From NCBI RefSeq assembly GCF_000145235.1, contig NC_014391.1:6744501-6808500 (forward strand): 64,000 nucleotides of DNA, read 5' to 3'. This stretch comes from Micromonospora aurantiaca ATCC 27029 (GTDB lineage: Bacteria; Actinomycetota; Actinomycetes; Mycobacteriales; Micromonosporaceae). Below the pieces are notes generated by a model. It worked only from the letters and a program-made list of their open reading frames with translations, was not told the DNA's origin and made no database searches. The position numbers were made by a program, and so were the translations under genes. Numbering within the stretch: position 1 is the stretch's first letter; every line of letters begins with the position of its first letter. Positions 49,287 to 58,160 of the stretch are shown here, in pieces.

Positions 49287-49750
49287 CCCGCGAGCAGCGC
49301 CGCAGCCGACACCCACGCCGCCGGGCGCCTCGGCTGCGGGGAGACCGCGGTTCGGTCAGCGTCGAGATGGCGCTGAGCTACGTACCGCTGATGGTCCTGG
49401 CCGCCCTCGCGGTGGTGGCGTGCCTGCGCCTGGCCTCGGCCGCCATCGACGTCAACTCCGCCGCCGCCGCCGCGGCCCGCCAGGCGTCCCTCGCCCGCAC
49501 CCCCGGCGAGGCCCGCGCCGCAGGTGCCGACGGCGCCTCCGCGACCCTGGCTGGGCGGGCCTTCACCTGCCAGCCGTCCAACGTCACCGTCGACGCCGGC
49601 GCGTTCGTCCCCGGCGGGCAGGTCAGCGCCACCGTGGCGTGCACCGTCCGCCTCGAAGACCTCTACGGCCTCGGCCTGCCCGGCACCATCACCATCCGCG
49701 GCATCTCCCACCAGCCCCTCGACACCTACCGCGGGACAACGGCGCCATGA
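49283..49750 (+). CDS. TadE/TadF-like pseudopilin 2
   Basis: 155 residues from a GTG (GTGA overlap, AAGGAGA upstream). Leader RRAPRLRGDRGSVSVEMALS and helix VPLMVLAALAVVACLRLASA; then a soluble domain with two cysteines (FTCQPSNVTV, TVACTVRLEDL) that may form a disulfide outside the cell. Confidence 0.85.
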   Translation: MTREQRRSRHPRRRAPRLRGDRGSVSVEMALSYVPLMVLAALAVVACLRLASAAIDVNSAAAAAARQASLARTPGEARAAGADGASATLAGRAFTCQPSNVTVDAGAFVPGGQVSATVACTVRLEDLYGLGLPGTITIRGISHQPLDTYRGTTAP

Positions 49751-50193
49751 ACCGGCTGCGTACCCGCCTGCGGCAGGCCCGCCACGACGACCGCGGCCAG
49801 ATCACCCCGTGGACAATCTTCGGCGTCGTTCTCGTCCTCATCCTCGCCGGCCTGGTGCTCGACCTGGGCCTGGGCATGTCGGACAAGGTGCGGCTCCTCG
49901 ACGTCGCACAGGGCGCCGCCCGGGCAGGCGCCCGCGAGATCGACCTCGCCACCTATAGGGCCACCGGCGCCGTCCAGCTCCAGCCCGCCCAGGCTGCCGC
50001 AGCCGCGCGGAGCTTCGCCCAGCAAGCCGGCGTCGACGGGCAGGTCACCGCGTCCGCCACCCCCACCGCCGTCACCGTCACCATCAGCGGCACCCGACAG
50101 ACGCAGTTGCTGCACCTCGTCGGGATCACCGCCCTGCCGGTGTCCGCGACCGCGACCGCCAATCCCCTGACCGGCGTCACCGCCCCGTCCTGA
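49747..50193 (+). CDS. TadG-like (Rv3660c-type) pseudopilin 3
   Basis: 148 residues, ATGA overlap with the previous gene. DDRGQITPWTIFGVVLVLIL is the TadG/pilus-assembly TadE-like signature, followed by LDVAQGAARAGAREIDLATY as in many actinobacterial proteins of this slot. Shorter than TadG and without a von Willebrand domain. Likely anchors or caps the fibre. Confidence 0.75.
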   Translation: MNRLRTRLRQARHDDRGQITPWTIFGVVLVLILAGLVLDLGLGMSDKVRLLDVAQGAARAGAREIDLATYRATGAVQLQPAQAAAAARSFAQQAGVDGQVTASATPTAVTVTISGTRQTQLLHLVGITALPVSATATANPLTGVTAPS

Positions 50194-50222
50194 CCAGGCA
50201 TCTCGCACGACCGGGAGCTCCA

Positions 50223-53200
50223 GTGTTCGCATTCCTCGCCGCCACGGCCCGCCGGCTGGCCGGACTCGGGTTCCTGGTGCTGCTCACCGCTGGCGTGCCG
50301 TACGCGCTCATCCGATACGTCGGCTGGCCACTACCTCGCCAGGTTCCTACCTGGCAGGACATCGCCACGGCCCTCACCTCACCGCTGACCGACACCATGC
50401 TCGGCAATGCCATCGTGTGCCTGCTCTGGGTGGCGTGGGCGGCGTTCATCTGGTCGCTGATCGCCGAGGTCGCCGAAACCGTCACGGGCATCCGCCTGCC
50501 GCAACCCCGCGCGATCGCCCCGGCCCGCGGGCTCGCCGCCATCCTGGTCGCCGCCATCACCGGCGGCGTCCTCGCCACCGCCGCCCAGGCCGCACCGACC
50601 CTCACCCAGCCAGCACAAGCGACAACGGCCCACACCAGCGCCACCGCTACGGCCCCGGCAACCACCGTGCCCAGCAGCACCGTGCGGCTGGTGAGCACGG
50701 ATGGGCACCACACGGAGACCTGGCAGACAGCCGCATCGACGTCCGCCCTGGCGGACATGGGGGATCCGGTGCCGGCCCGGCTGGTAGCTGGCCACGTGAC
50801 GCTCGTGTCATCCGGGCAGACCTACACCTGTGAAGTGCGGCGCGGGGACACCCTGTCGAAGATCGCCCAGCAGTGGCTCGGCGACGCCAACCGGTGGCCG
50901 GAGATCTTCGCCCTCAACCGGGGCACCCACTTCCGCGACATCGGCGGCACCCTCACCAACCCGAACCTGATCTATCCCGGCTGGACCCTGGAACTGCCCG
51001 ACGACGCCACACCACCCGTCGGCACACCCCGGACCCCGCCACCCGCCGACCCCCCAGCGGCAGGCCCCGAACAGCCGACACCCGGCACCGCCGCGCCCGC
51101 GCCGACACCACCGAGCCAACCCACCCAGCCGCCACCCGACGCGCCGTCCGTGAGCCCGTCGCCAGGCTCCACCACCCGGGCACCGCACGACGGTGACGAC
51201 GGCGTAGTGCACGTCCCCTCGCAACCGGTCTCCGCCTCGCCCGCTGAGCGGCCGTCGGCCTTCGGAGCCTCGACGACGCCCAGCCCTTCGGTCGACGGGC
51301 AGCAAACACCCGGGCCGCGAACGAAGGCGTCACCCGGTGTCTCACTCGGCACCGGCAGCTGGCTCGACGCCGGGCTCGTCGCCGCGATCCTCGCGGCCGT
51401 CGCCCTCGTCTGGGCCCACCGCCACCGCCGCTACACCCGCCGGCCCGTGTCGGCCGACCTGCGCCTGGACGACCCCGACGTGGCGCCCATGCCGCCCGTG
51501 GTGAACCAGATCCGCCGCCGCCTGCGCCACGCCACCACGGCCCCCACCGATCCGGCCGGCTACGAAGGTCCGGACGACGACCTCGGGCTGTTCACCGACC
51601 CCGACGGCACCGAAGCGGACGACAACGCCTCCGTACCGGACAGCCCTGACACCTCCGATCAGGACGCCGACCTGCTCGACGACGACCGTCCGGAGATCGC
51701 CGGGCGGCACGACCAGAACGGCGCCCTCGACGACGCCGGTCTCGACGACGAGGACCACCACGAAAAGCCGGCGCCTGCCGCGGACCCGCGCGCAGGAGAC
51801 GACACTGCGCTCCGCCCGGTGGTGCCGTCACTGGCGCACCCGCTCGCCGCGGTCTGGCCGCCTGCCGGCCTGGGGCTCACCGGTCCCGGCGCGGAGGCCG
51901 CCGCCCGCGGGTTCATGGCCGCCGCCCTGGCCGCCGGGGGCCTCGACGCACCAGAAGACCGCACCTGGCTGGTCATGCCATCAGCGACCGCGGCGACGCT
52001 GCTCGGCGCCGGTGCCGTCGCGCTGCCCCGCACCCCGCGGCTGACCGTCACCGGTGGCCTGGACGAGGCACTCGACCTGCTCGAGGCGCAGACCCTGCAC
52101 CGCAGCCGCATCGCCTACGCCCACGAGGTCGACACCGCCGCCGAGGCCCGCGCGGCGGACCCGACCGGGGAGCCGATGCCGCCAGTCCTGCTGCTGGCCG
52201 ACGCCGACACCCGCCACCAGCGCACCCGTATCGCCGCGCTCCTCGCCCAGGGCCAGCGCCTTGACATCCACGGCGTGCTGCTGGGCGCATGGCCCGACGG
52301 CGACACCGTCGTCGTCGCCGAAGACGGCACCACCAGCCGCGCCCAAGGGAAAGGCTCCCGCCACGGTGGCCACCCGGCCGACATCGGCCGACTGGCCGTC
52401 CTCACCCCGTCCGAGACCAGCGACCTGCTCGTCACCCTCGCCGAATCCCACACCGGCCAGCCGCAGGCTCCCGCCCCGATCGAACCCGTCACCACCGCCC
52501 AGGCCACGACCGCCGCACCCGATGCGCAACCTTCTCCCGACACCGAGCCGGCGCCAGCCGACGTCCCCGTCCGCGAGGGTGACCACCTGCCGGCATCCGG
52601 CCCCGAGCCCGTGCCCGCCGCCCCGACAGCAACAGCGGGCAGCGCCAGCAGCGAGACCGCCCCGGCCACCCAGGCAGCTCCGCCCACCGACGCCCATGCC
52701 GGCGGCGCGGACACTGCCCGCGACGGTGCGCCCCCGCCCGCCGTGGAGGAACCGGACACCGACGGCGCGGCCGAGAAAAGCCAGGAGACCAGCCACGGGA
52801 GGGTGCAGGTCTCCGTCCTGGGCACCGCCGCGATCGTCGACGTGCCGCCCGGGCCGACGCTGCGCAAGAAATCCCTCGAAGTGCTCGTCTACCTGGCCGT
52901 GCACGACGGCGACGCCTCCGCCGAGGCGATCCTCGACGACCTGCTCCCCGACGCCCCCGCCAACAAAGCACCCGGCCGGCTCTACACCTACGTGTCCGAC
53001 CTGCGCACCATCATGCGCCGCACCGCAGGACGCGGCACCTACCTCACCCACCCCCACCAGCGGTACGTCCTCAACCGCGACGCCGTCGACGTGGACCTGT
53101 GGCGCATGCGCGCCGCGATCCGCGACGCCAACCAGGCCACCGACCCAACCGAGCGCCTCGCCGCGCTACGCCGCGCGGTCGACACCTACCGCGGACACCT

Positions 53201-53582
53201 GGCCGACGGCGCCGACTACGAATGGATCGAGCCCTACCGCGAAGCCGTCCGGCAGCAGGCACTCGACGCCTACCTCGCCCTCGCCGACGCCCTCGCCAAC
53301 AACCCCGCCGAGCAGCTCACCGTCCTCGACGCCGCGATCGGCCACAACCCGTACGCGGAAGAGCTGTACCAGCAGGCGATGCGGGCCCGCGCCGCGCTCG
53401 GGCACCTCGACGCGATCCGCAGCCTGCGCCGTTCTCTCACCCGCGCCCTCGGCGAGATCGACGCCGAACCCAGCGATGACACCATCGCCCTGGCCGACGA
53501 GTTGGTCGCCCAGGTGCAGCGCCCCGGCCGCCGGCCCGACCTGCGGCCGGCGCCCCGGCCCGGTGACGGAGCCGCCGCGTGA
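50223..53582 (+). CDS. Large membrane protein with LysM and BTAD regulatory domains
   Basis: 1119 residues from a GTG. Three N-terminal spans (about 12-30, 60-80, 100-122), then an outside LysM domain (YTCEVRRGDTLSKIAQQWLG ... NLIYPGWTLELP, about 200-258), a Pro/Thr-rich linker, a fourth span (LDAGLVAAILAAVALVWAHR, about 380), an acidic region, a degenerate NTPase-like middle, and a C-terminal winged helix plus BTAD (VQVSVLGTAAIVDVPPGPTL, EVLVYLAVHDGDASAEAILD, DVDLWRMRAAIRDANQATDP). BTAD proteins are transcriptional activators of the SARP type. One chain can therefore touch peptidoglycan outside and DNA inside, a membrane one-component sensor for the Tad system. Confidence 0.85.
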   Translation: MFAFLAATARRLAGLGFLVLLTAGVPYALIRYVGWPLPRQVPTWQDIATALTSPLTDTMLGNAIVCLLWVAWAAFIWSLIAEVAETVTGIRLPQPRAIAPARGLAAILVAAITGGVLATAAQAAPTLTQPAQATTAHTSATATAPATTVPSSTVRLVSTDGHHTETWQTAASTSALADMGDPVPARLVAGHVTLVSSGQTYTCEVRRGDTLSKIAQQWLGDANRWPEIFALNRGTHFRDIGGTLTNPNLIYPGWTLELPDDATPPVGTPRTPPPADPPAAGPEQPTPGTAAPAPTPPSQPTQPPPDAPSVSPSPGSTTRAPHDGDDGVVHVPSQPVSASPAERPSAFGASTTPSPSVDGQQTPGPRTKASPGVSLGTGSWLDAGLVAAILAAVALVWAHRHRRYTRRPVSADLRLDDPDVAPMPPVVNQIRRRLRHATTAPTDPAGYEGPDDDLGLFTDPDGTEADDNASVPDSPDTSDQDADLLDDDRPEIAGRHDQNGALDDAGLDDEDHHEKPAPAADPRAGDDTALRPVVPSLAHPLAAVWPPAGLGLTGPGAEAAARGFMAAALAAGGLDAPEDRTWLVMPSATAATLLGAGAVALPRTPRLTVTGGLDEALDLLEAQTLHRSRIAYAHEVDTAAEARAADPTGEPMPPVLLLADADTRHQRTRIAALLAQGQRLDIHGVLLGAWPDGDTVVVAEDGTTSRAQGKGSRHGGHPADIGRLAVLTPSETSDLLVTLAESHTGQPQAPAPIEPVTTAQATTAAPDAQPSPDTEPAPADVPVREGDHLPASGPEPVPAAPTATAGSASSETAPATQAAPPTDAHAGGADTARDGAPPPAVEEPDTDGAAEKSQETSHGRVQVSVLGTAAIVDVPPGPTLRKKSLEVLVYLAVHDGDASAEAILDDLLPDAPANKAPGRLYTYVSDLRTIMRRTAGRGTYLTHPHQRYVLNRDAVDVDLWRMRAAIRDANQATDPTERLAALRRAVDTYRGHLADGADYEWIEPYREAVRQQALDAYLALADALANNPAEQLTVLDAAIGHNPYAEELYQQAMRARAALGHLDAIRSLRRSLTRALGEIDAEPSDDTIALADELVAQVQRPGRRPDLRPAPRPGDGAAA

Positions 53583-54769
53583 CCGCCACACTGCTACCCC
53601 GGCACACCTCCGCCCGTACCCCGGAGATAACAGAGGCCGACCTCCGGCACCTGACCCGGCTGCGGTGGGCCGTGCGGGCGGTGCTCGCCCTCGGCGTCGC
53701 CGCGTCGATCGCGGCGAACGTCCTACACGCCCGGCCGAACCTCATCAGCCAGGTCATCGCCGCGTGGCCGCCGCTGGCGCTGCTGCTGACCGTGGAACTC
53801 ATCTCCCGCGTACCCGCGTACCGCCGCGGCCTGGCCGCCGCGCGGCTGATCGCCGCCGCCGTCATCGCCGGCATCGCCGCCTGGGTGAGTTACTGGCACA
53901 TGGTCGGCGTTGCCGCCCGGTATGGCGAAACCGACGCCGCCGCCTCCTACCTCCTGCCCATCTCCGTCGACGGGCTGGTCGTCGTGGCCAGTATCAGCCT
54001 GGTCGAGATCGCGGGCCGGATCCACTCCCCCTCCGTCAGTCGGGGCGATGGCCAGCAACCCGCCACCACGCCAACGGAGACGCCGTTCCCAACGGCCGAA
54101 CCCCCGAGCCTGAAGGCACCGGCCCCCGCATCAGGGCCGCCCCAAGCGCGGCAGGCCCGAGGCTTCGACGTATCGCCGACGGACAGGCCGCAGGCTGCGA
54201 TCCGCGGCGACGAGGGCGAGCGTTCGAATGCGGACGCCACCGGGCACTCGCCGACCGACGCGCGCGACACCAAGGAAGTTGCACCTGAGCCCCCGCGGGA
54301 CGAGGCACGGAACCACGAGGACGCTCACCTTGTCCGGACCGGTAACGACGCCTCGGCGTCGCCGCACACGGCGCCGTTGCGGGGCACTGACCTCTCTCAC
54401 CACGACACGGACCGGTCCGGAAGCAGCAGGTCCCGCCCCACCGGCTCTTCAGTCGCGCCGGTCGAGAACTCCGGCGAGCAGGACAGAGTCAATACTCCGG
54501 ACGCTGCCCAAGAAATTGAACCGGACCCCCTCGAGGGCCAGGGACATGACCCCGACCCGGACGACGGCACAAGCAGCACAGAGGTGCCACCCGACACCGC
54601 CGGGGCCGTGGCCTACTGGTACCGCCAGGACCCGTCCCTACACCCAGCCGACATCGCCACCAGAATCGGCCGGTCCGAGCGCACCGTCCGCCGGTACTGG
54701 CCACCCGTGCCGCGAACCGCGAACGGACACGGAACCAGCCGCGTCACCGAGGAGGTTGGAGCCTCGTAA
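53579..54769 (+). CDS. DUF2637 membrane protein
   Basis: 396 residues from a GTG overlapping the BTAD gene. Four spans in the first 145 residues (AVRAVLALGVAASIAANVLH, VIAAWPPLALLLTVELISRV, LIAAAVIAGIAAWVSYWHMV, YLLPISVDGLVVVASISLV) form DUF2637, common on actinobacterial plasmids and integrative elements (Spd-type). A long disordered polar part follows, ending in an HTH-like segment (LHPADIATRIGRSERTVRRY). It probably links the membrane to DNA or a regulator. Last gene of the Tad run. Confidence 0.75.
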   Translation: MTATLLPRHTSARTPEITEADLRHLTRLRWAVRAVLALGVAASIAANVLHARPNLISQVIAAWPPLALLLTVELISRVPAYRRGLAAARLIAAAVIAGIAAWVSYWHMVGVAARYGETDAAASYLLPISVDGLVVVASISLVEIAGRIHSPSVSRGDGQQPATTPTETPFPTAEPPSLKAPAPASGPPQARQARGFDVSPTDRPQAAIRGDEGERSNADATGHSPTDARDTKEVAPEPPRDEARNHEDAHLVRTGNDASASPHTAPLRGTDLSHHDTDRSGSSRSRPTGSSVAPVENSGEQDRVNTPDAAQEIEPDPLEGQGHDPDPDDGTSSTEVPPDTAGAVAYWYRQDPSLHPADIATRIGRSERTVRRYWPPVPRTANGHGTSRVTEEVGAS

Positions 54770-54854
54770 CGCCCTCTGAGCCGGCCGCAGAGGCCCTGAC
54801 AAGCGCGCGAAAATGATCTTTCTACCGGCCCAGTGGCTGTGCCACGCTTCAGGG

Positions 54855-55433
54855 GTGGAACCGAGAGAGCGGGTTCAACGGCTAGTCATGGCCGCCGAGC
54901 TGTACGCCATCGAGGTGAGTACGGCATACGACGAGGTCATCAAGCAGGTCATCGCCCGGGTGGCTGATGCCGGGAGTCTGGGCAAGCTCGACCTGGGGGC
55001 TCTGAGCGCCTGGAAGCGATTACGCGCGGACACCCCTTGGATGGCGCGTCTGATGAGCTGCCCTGAGCAGGAGATCCGGCAGCATACCGAGCGGGCCGTC
55101 ACCGCGGCACAGGACGAGTCACGAACGGTTGCGGAGGCAGCAGTGGCCGCCCGCTCCGCTCTCACACCACTGCCAGGCTTCAGCAACGGAGATGCCCTGG
55201 CATCGGTCGTGTGCTTTGTAGCGGCACCGACGCGGCTCGCCGTATACGACAGTCGAGCGCATTCAGGCCTGCAGCAGTTGGGCCTTATGCTCGACAACCG
55301 GCCGGGTCGTTACGGTCGCTACCTGGCGCTGGTGGAGCGATGTCGCGCCGAGTTAGCCGGCCAAGGTTACGAATGGTCAGCGCGTCAGGTAGACCTTGCT
55401 CTCTACCAGCTCGGTGGTCAGAAGCAACGGTAG
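54855..55433 (+). CDS. Hypothetical protein after the Tad locus
   Basis: About 192 residues (206 if an ATG at 54813 is used). Helical start (AAELYAIEVSTAYDEVIKQV), then SAWKRLRADTPWMARLM, LPGFSNGDALASVVCFVAAP and a C-terminus (YLALVERCRAELAGQGYEWS, VDLALYQLGG). The last motif resembles DUF6308-type proteins; I am not sure of this. No ribosome site is strong for either start. Function unknown. Confidence 0.55.
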   Translation: MEPRERVQRLVMAAELYAIEVSTAYDEVIKQVIARVADAGSLGKLDLGALSAWKRLRADTPWMARLMSCPEQEIRQHTERAVTAAQDESRTVAEAAVAARSALTPLPGFSNGDALASVVCFVAAPTRLAVYDSRAHSGLQQLGLMLDNRPGRYGRYLALVERCRAELAGQGYEWSARQVDLALYQLGGQKQR

Positions 55434-55778
55434 ATCTTGTCGCGGCGTGCCGTGCCTCGGCCCCGCAGCGCGGTCATCGATCGGCCGTCGACATGGCCCG
55501 CGCTTGCGCACGGTACAGGCATCAGCTGGCACCCAGCCGTACTTTGCCACCAACAAAAAGAGAGCCGCCTTCTCACTCCATGCCCGGCGAGCCGCCGGGA
55601 AAGCCGGGCATTCGCTAATGCTGAGTGACTGGCTAACGGTGTGTTGATCCCAGCGACGGCCTTGACATCGGTGACGGCACAGCACGAGCCGACGTGGGCC
55701 AGCGCATCCGGTCGTGGCCGGAATCCGAGCGCCGGTAGAGGCGCCCGGATCCCGGTGGACCGCAGTTGGCCTGCCCTG
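55434..55778. other. Convergent intergenic gap, 345 bp, with hairpin
   Basis: No gene. Contains ATGCCCGGC/GCCGGGCAT (55580-55588 / 55603-55611), a perfect 9-bp hairpin, and an A-run CAACAAAAAGAG (55550-55561) which on the minus strand is a T run about 20 nt past the hairpin. It probably ends transcripts from both sides. Confidence 0.5.
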
Positions 55779-56240
55779 TTACAGCTGCGCGATCAGCGGC
55801 TGTGCGTGCCGGTCGAAGTTGTATCCGTCGTCCCAGGGGAACCGGCCCTCCTGGTCGGGCCACACCATCTGCTGGAGGCGGATCTGGTCGCGGCCGTAGC
55901 GGTTGATCGCCATCGCGGGTAGCAGTTCGTCGGTGGGTGGCCCGTCGATGATCATGGCGTCGTAGTCGGCGATGAGGTCGCTGATGCGTTGGCCGTGGGT
56001 GAACCGTTCGGCCTTGTCGTAGACCCGGCGGGCCAGGTCGTTGAGCAGGCTGTGGGCGACCTCGGGTGGCAGTCCGGCGGTGATCAGTTCGGGGTAGTCG
56101 TAGGCGGTGAGTCCGACGGTATAGGCGAACGGGGCGGTGGTGTCGGGGTCGTCGTCGGTGGGCAGGACGTGGGTGACGGCCCAGCCGGTGGTGTCGATGA
56201 TTTGGTCTTGGCGTCGGAGGAAGTCGTTGATGTCACGCAT
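55779..56240 (-). CDS. DUF4262 domain protein
   Basis: 153 residues from the ATG at 56240. The family pattern is clear: TTGWAVTHVLPTDDDP, FAYTVGLTAYDYPELITAGL, LLNDLARRVYDKAERFTHGQ and the end RFPWDDGYNFDRHAQPLIAQL. DUF4262 proteins are frequent on actinobacterial plasmids and phages; function unknown. The start overlaps the upstream Cys-rich gene by 8 nt. Confidence 0.8.
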   Translation of the reverse strand: MRDINDFLRRQDQIIDTTGWAVTHVLPTDDDPDTTAPFAYTVGLTAYDYPELITAGLPPEVAHSLLNDLARRVYDKAERFTHGQRISDLIADYDAMIIDGPPTDELLPAMAINRYGRDQIRLQQMVWPDQEGRFPWDDGYNFDRHAQPLIAQL

Positions 56241-56625
56241 GGTGGGTGTCTCCTGGGCATCCGGGGGTGCGGGCGGGGTCCGGGTCGGGTGGCTCGATGT
56301 CGACGAAGCCCCAGAGTCGTTCCATGACCTGGAGTTGCCAGGTGCGGTAGCGGTCGGCGAAGCCACGGCAGAGCGCGGGCGGGACCGGGCTGCCGGCGTA
56401 GGGCAGCGTCGAGTGGCAGATGATGTAGCCGGCGTCGCCGCGCGCTTCGGTCACCATCTGCTTGAGCCGGCCGGGGTCGAGGTGCATCGGGTTGCCGGGC
56501 TTGAAGATGCAGGTGTCGCACTCGCGGGCGAGTCGTCGGGTCTTGCGTAGTTCCGGGTCGCCGACGTTGAGTCGGGGTGACCGGTCGGCGTCCGGTTCGT
56601 CGGCGGGTTTGAACATGCTGTCCAT
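56233..56625 (-). CDS. Cys-rich hypothetical protein
   Basis: 130 residues; ATG at 56625 chosen for a GGAG 6 nt upstream. RRLARECDTCIFKPGNPMHL, LKQMVTEARGDAGYIICHST and SPVPPALCRGFADRYRTWQL carry four Cys (CxxC, C, C) that could hold a metal cluster. This type of small protein is common in actinobacterial mobile elements but uncharacterised. A strong hairpin lies 27 nt before its start. Confidence 0.65.
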   Translation of the reverse strand: MDSMFKPADEPDADRSPRLNVGDPELRKTRRLARECDTCIFKPGNPMHLDPGRLKQMVTEARGDAGYIICHSTLPYAGSPVPPALCRGFADRYRTWQLQVMERLWGFVDIEPPDPDPARTPGCPGDTHHA

Positions 56626-56651
56626 AGTCAGCTCCATCTCGTTGCGGCGCG

Positions 56652-56677
56652 GGGCCCGCATGCGTGGATGCGGGCCC
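56652..56677 (-). terminator. Perfect 10-bp hairpin in the gap before the Cys-rich gene
   Basis: GGGCCCGCAT (56652-56661) pairs with ATGCGGGCCC (56668-56677), 6-nt loop, no T run. It lies between two minus-strand genes: either a terminator of the upstream HAD-like gene or a leader hairpin of the Cys-rich gene. Confidence 0.5.
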
Positions 56678-56722
56678 TGCGGATCCGGGTGAACGGAGTT
56701 CCTCGGTGCCGGTATGGCCTGG

Positions 56723-57265
56723 TCAGAGCTGACCCAGCCAGGTCAGCACTGTGGCGACGTCGGCACGGCGCAGCCCGTGGTACGGGTCGACCGGGTGCAG
56801 CAGGGTGGGTGCGCCGCTGGCGGTGCGCTGGTCGGCGGTGGTGGGGTCCTTGCCGCCGAACTCGTCGTCGAGGACGGCGAGTGGCCGTCGCGCGGCCCAG
56901 GCATACAGGTCGGTGAGTTTGTTCTGGTGGCCGAAGCGGATTCCGCCGGCGTGCACGGGGACGTGCGTCCAGGTGGTCGGTAGGCCGAGCCGTGGCGCGA
57001 TCCATGTGGCGGCGAGGTGGTTCCAGCTGGTGCACCACACCGGTTGGGCGTGCTCGGCGAGTTCCCGCAGCCATGGCCCGTGGTGGGGGTTCAGCCAGAC
57101 GGTGCCGGTGACGTGCCGGCCGTCGGGGGCGGGCCCGTCGTAGCGGTGTGGCCGGTAGCCGAGTGTCTCGGCGTGGGCCGGGTTGGCGGGGTTGAGGACG
57201 CCGTCGACGTCGATGGCCACGATGGGTGAGGAGGCGGGGTGTGCCAGCGGTCGGGTGTTGGTCAT
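56723..57265 (-). CDS. HAD-like hydrolase
   Basis: 180 residues from the ATG at 57265, which overlaps the upstream stop (ATGA). Motif I is SPIVAIDVDGVLNPANP (DxDG), motif II QPVWCTSWNH, and late acid residues PLAVLDDEFGG (motif IV). This is the HAD fold seen in small hydrolases of actinobacterial accessory regions. Substrate unknown. Confidence 0.7.
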   Translation of the reverse strand: MTNTRPLAHPASSPIVAIDVDGVLNPANPAHAETLGYRPHRYDGPAPDGRHVTGTVWLNPHHGPWLRELAEHAQPVWCTSWNHLAATWIAPRLGLPTTWTHVPVHAGGIRFGHQNKLTDLYAWAARRPLAVLDDEFGGKDPTTADQRTASGAPTLLHPVDPYHGLRRADVATVLTWLGQL

Positions 57266-57867
57266 GGCTGGGCCTGCTCGATGGTGATCGGGTGCAGGGG
57301 CACGGTGAGCCGGTCGGCGGTGTGGCCGGGCCGGTCGGCGGGTTGCCACGTGTCGGCGGCGGCGTGGGTGGGGAACGGGCCGATGGCGGCGAGCCTGCCG
57401 TCGGTGCGGTCGAGCAGAACGAGAACGGCGGTGCGGGCGTCGTCGAGGGCCGGGCGCAGGACGTGGGCGAGGTCGGGTGGTAGGTCGACCCAACTGGTGG
57501 CGGGTAGATCCGTGACGGCGGGGTCGTGCAGCGGTACGGGCCTGGTCAGGGCTAGCGTGGTGCTGTTGAGCGTGGCGGCGTGGGAGTGGGCTGCGTCGGC
57601 GCCGCTGGTGGGGCCGTGGGCGCCGAGCTCGCCGCTGGTGTGGACCGCGAGCAGCGCGTGCGGGTCGCGGATCTCCAGGGAGTCGAGGACGGCGAGGGTG
57701 ACGGTGTCTCCGGTGCGCATGTCGCGCAGGGTGAGTAGGACCGGCCGTCCGTCCGGGTCCCGGGTCCAGGTGATCGTGTCGAAGTGTTCGCTGGTGACGT
57801 CGCTGAGGCGCCGCCAGGCGCGGTTGTCGGTGTCGAAGGGGTGTTCGTCGTCGGTGCCGTAACGCAT
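57262..57867 (-). CDS. Hypothetical protein
   Basis: 201 residues from the ATG at 57867 behind a clear GGAG. Parts: NRAWRRLSDVTSEHFDTITW, GRPVLLTLRDMRTGDTVTLA, DDARTAVLVLLDRTDGRLAA. Mostly beta-strand-like, no membrane span, no family recognised. Coupled by ATGA to the HAD-like gene. Confidence 0.6.
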   Translation of the reverse strand: MRYGTDDEHPFDTDNRAWRRLSDVTSEHFDTITWTRDPDGRPVLLTLRDMRTGDTVTLAVLDSLEIRDPHALLAVHTSGELGAHGPTSGADAAHSHAATLNSTTLALTRPVPLHDPAVTDLPATSWVDLPPDLAHVLRPALDDARTAVLVLLDRTDGRLAAIGPFPTHAAADTWQPADRPGHTADRLTVPLHPITIEQAQP

Positions 57868-58070
57868 GAGAACTCCTTGTTGGGCAGCGTCGTACCGCGT
57901 CCGGACCCGGGGTCGGTCAGGACGCGATGCATGCACGCTTCGATGGCGGGGGGTGGTCAAGTCGCGGGGCAGCAGTGAGGCCGTTCGGCAGCGGCCCTCC
58001 GCGGGATGCGGGTGGGGCCGCCTGGGGCAGCCCCGCATTCCAGGCCCTGGTATGTCGTGGATCCCGGCGT

Positions 58071-58108
58071 GCGGCGCTGCGCGGGCCGTAGCCGGCGCGC
58101 AGCGCCGC
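58071..58108 (-). terminator. Perfect 12-bp hairpin after the VWA gene
   Basis: GCGGCGCTGCGC (58071-58082) pairs with GCGCAGCGCCGC (58097-58108), 14-nt loop, about 52 nt past the VWA gene stop on the minus strand. No T run. Another weaker hairpin (CGCGTCC/GGACGCG, 57896-57926) sits nearer the next gene. Confidence 0.55.
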
Positions 58109-58160
58109 GGCGCGGATTGGGACTGGTTGGCTGCCGGATCGGGGCCTGCTCGGCCGGGGT

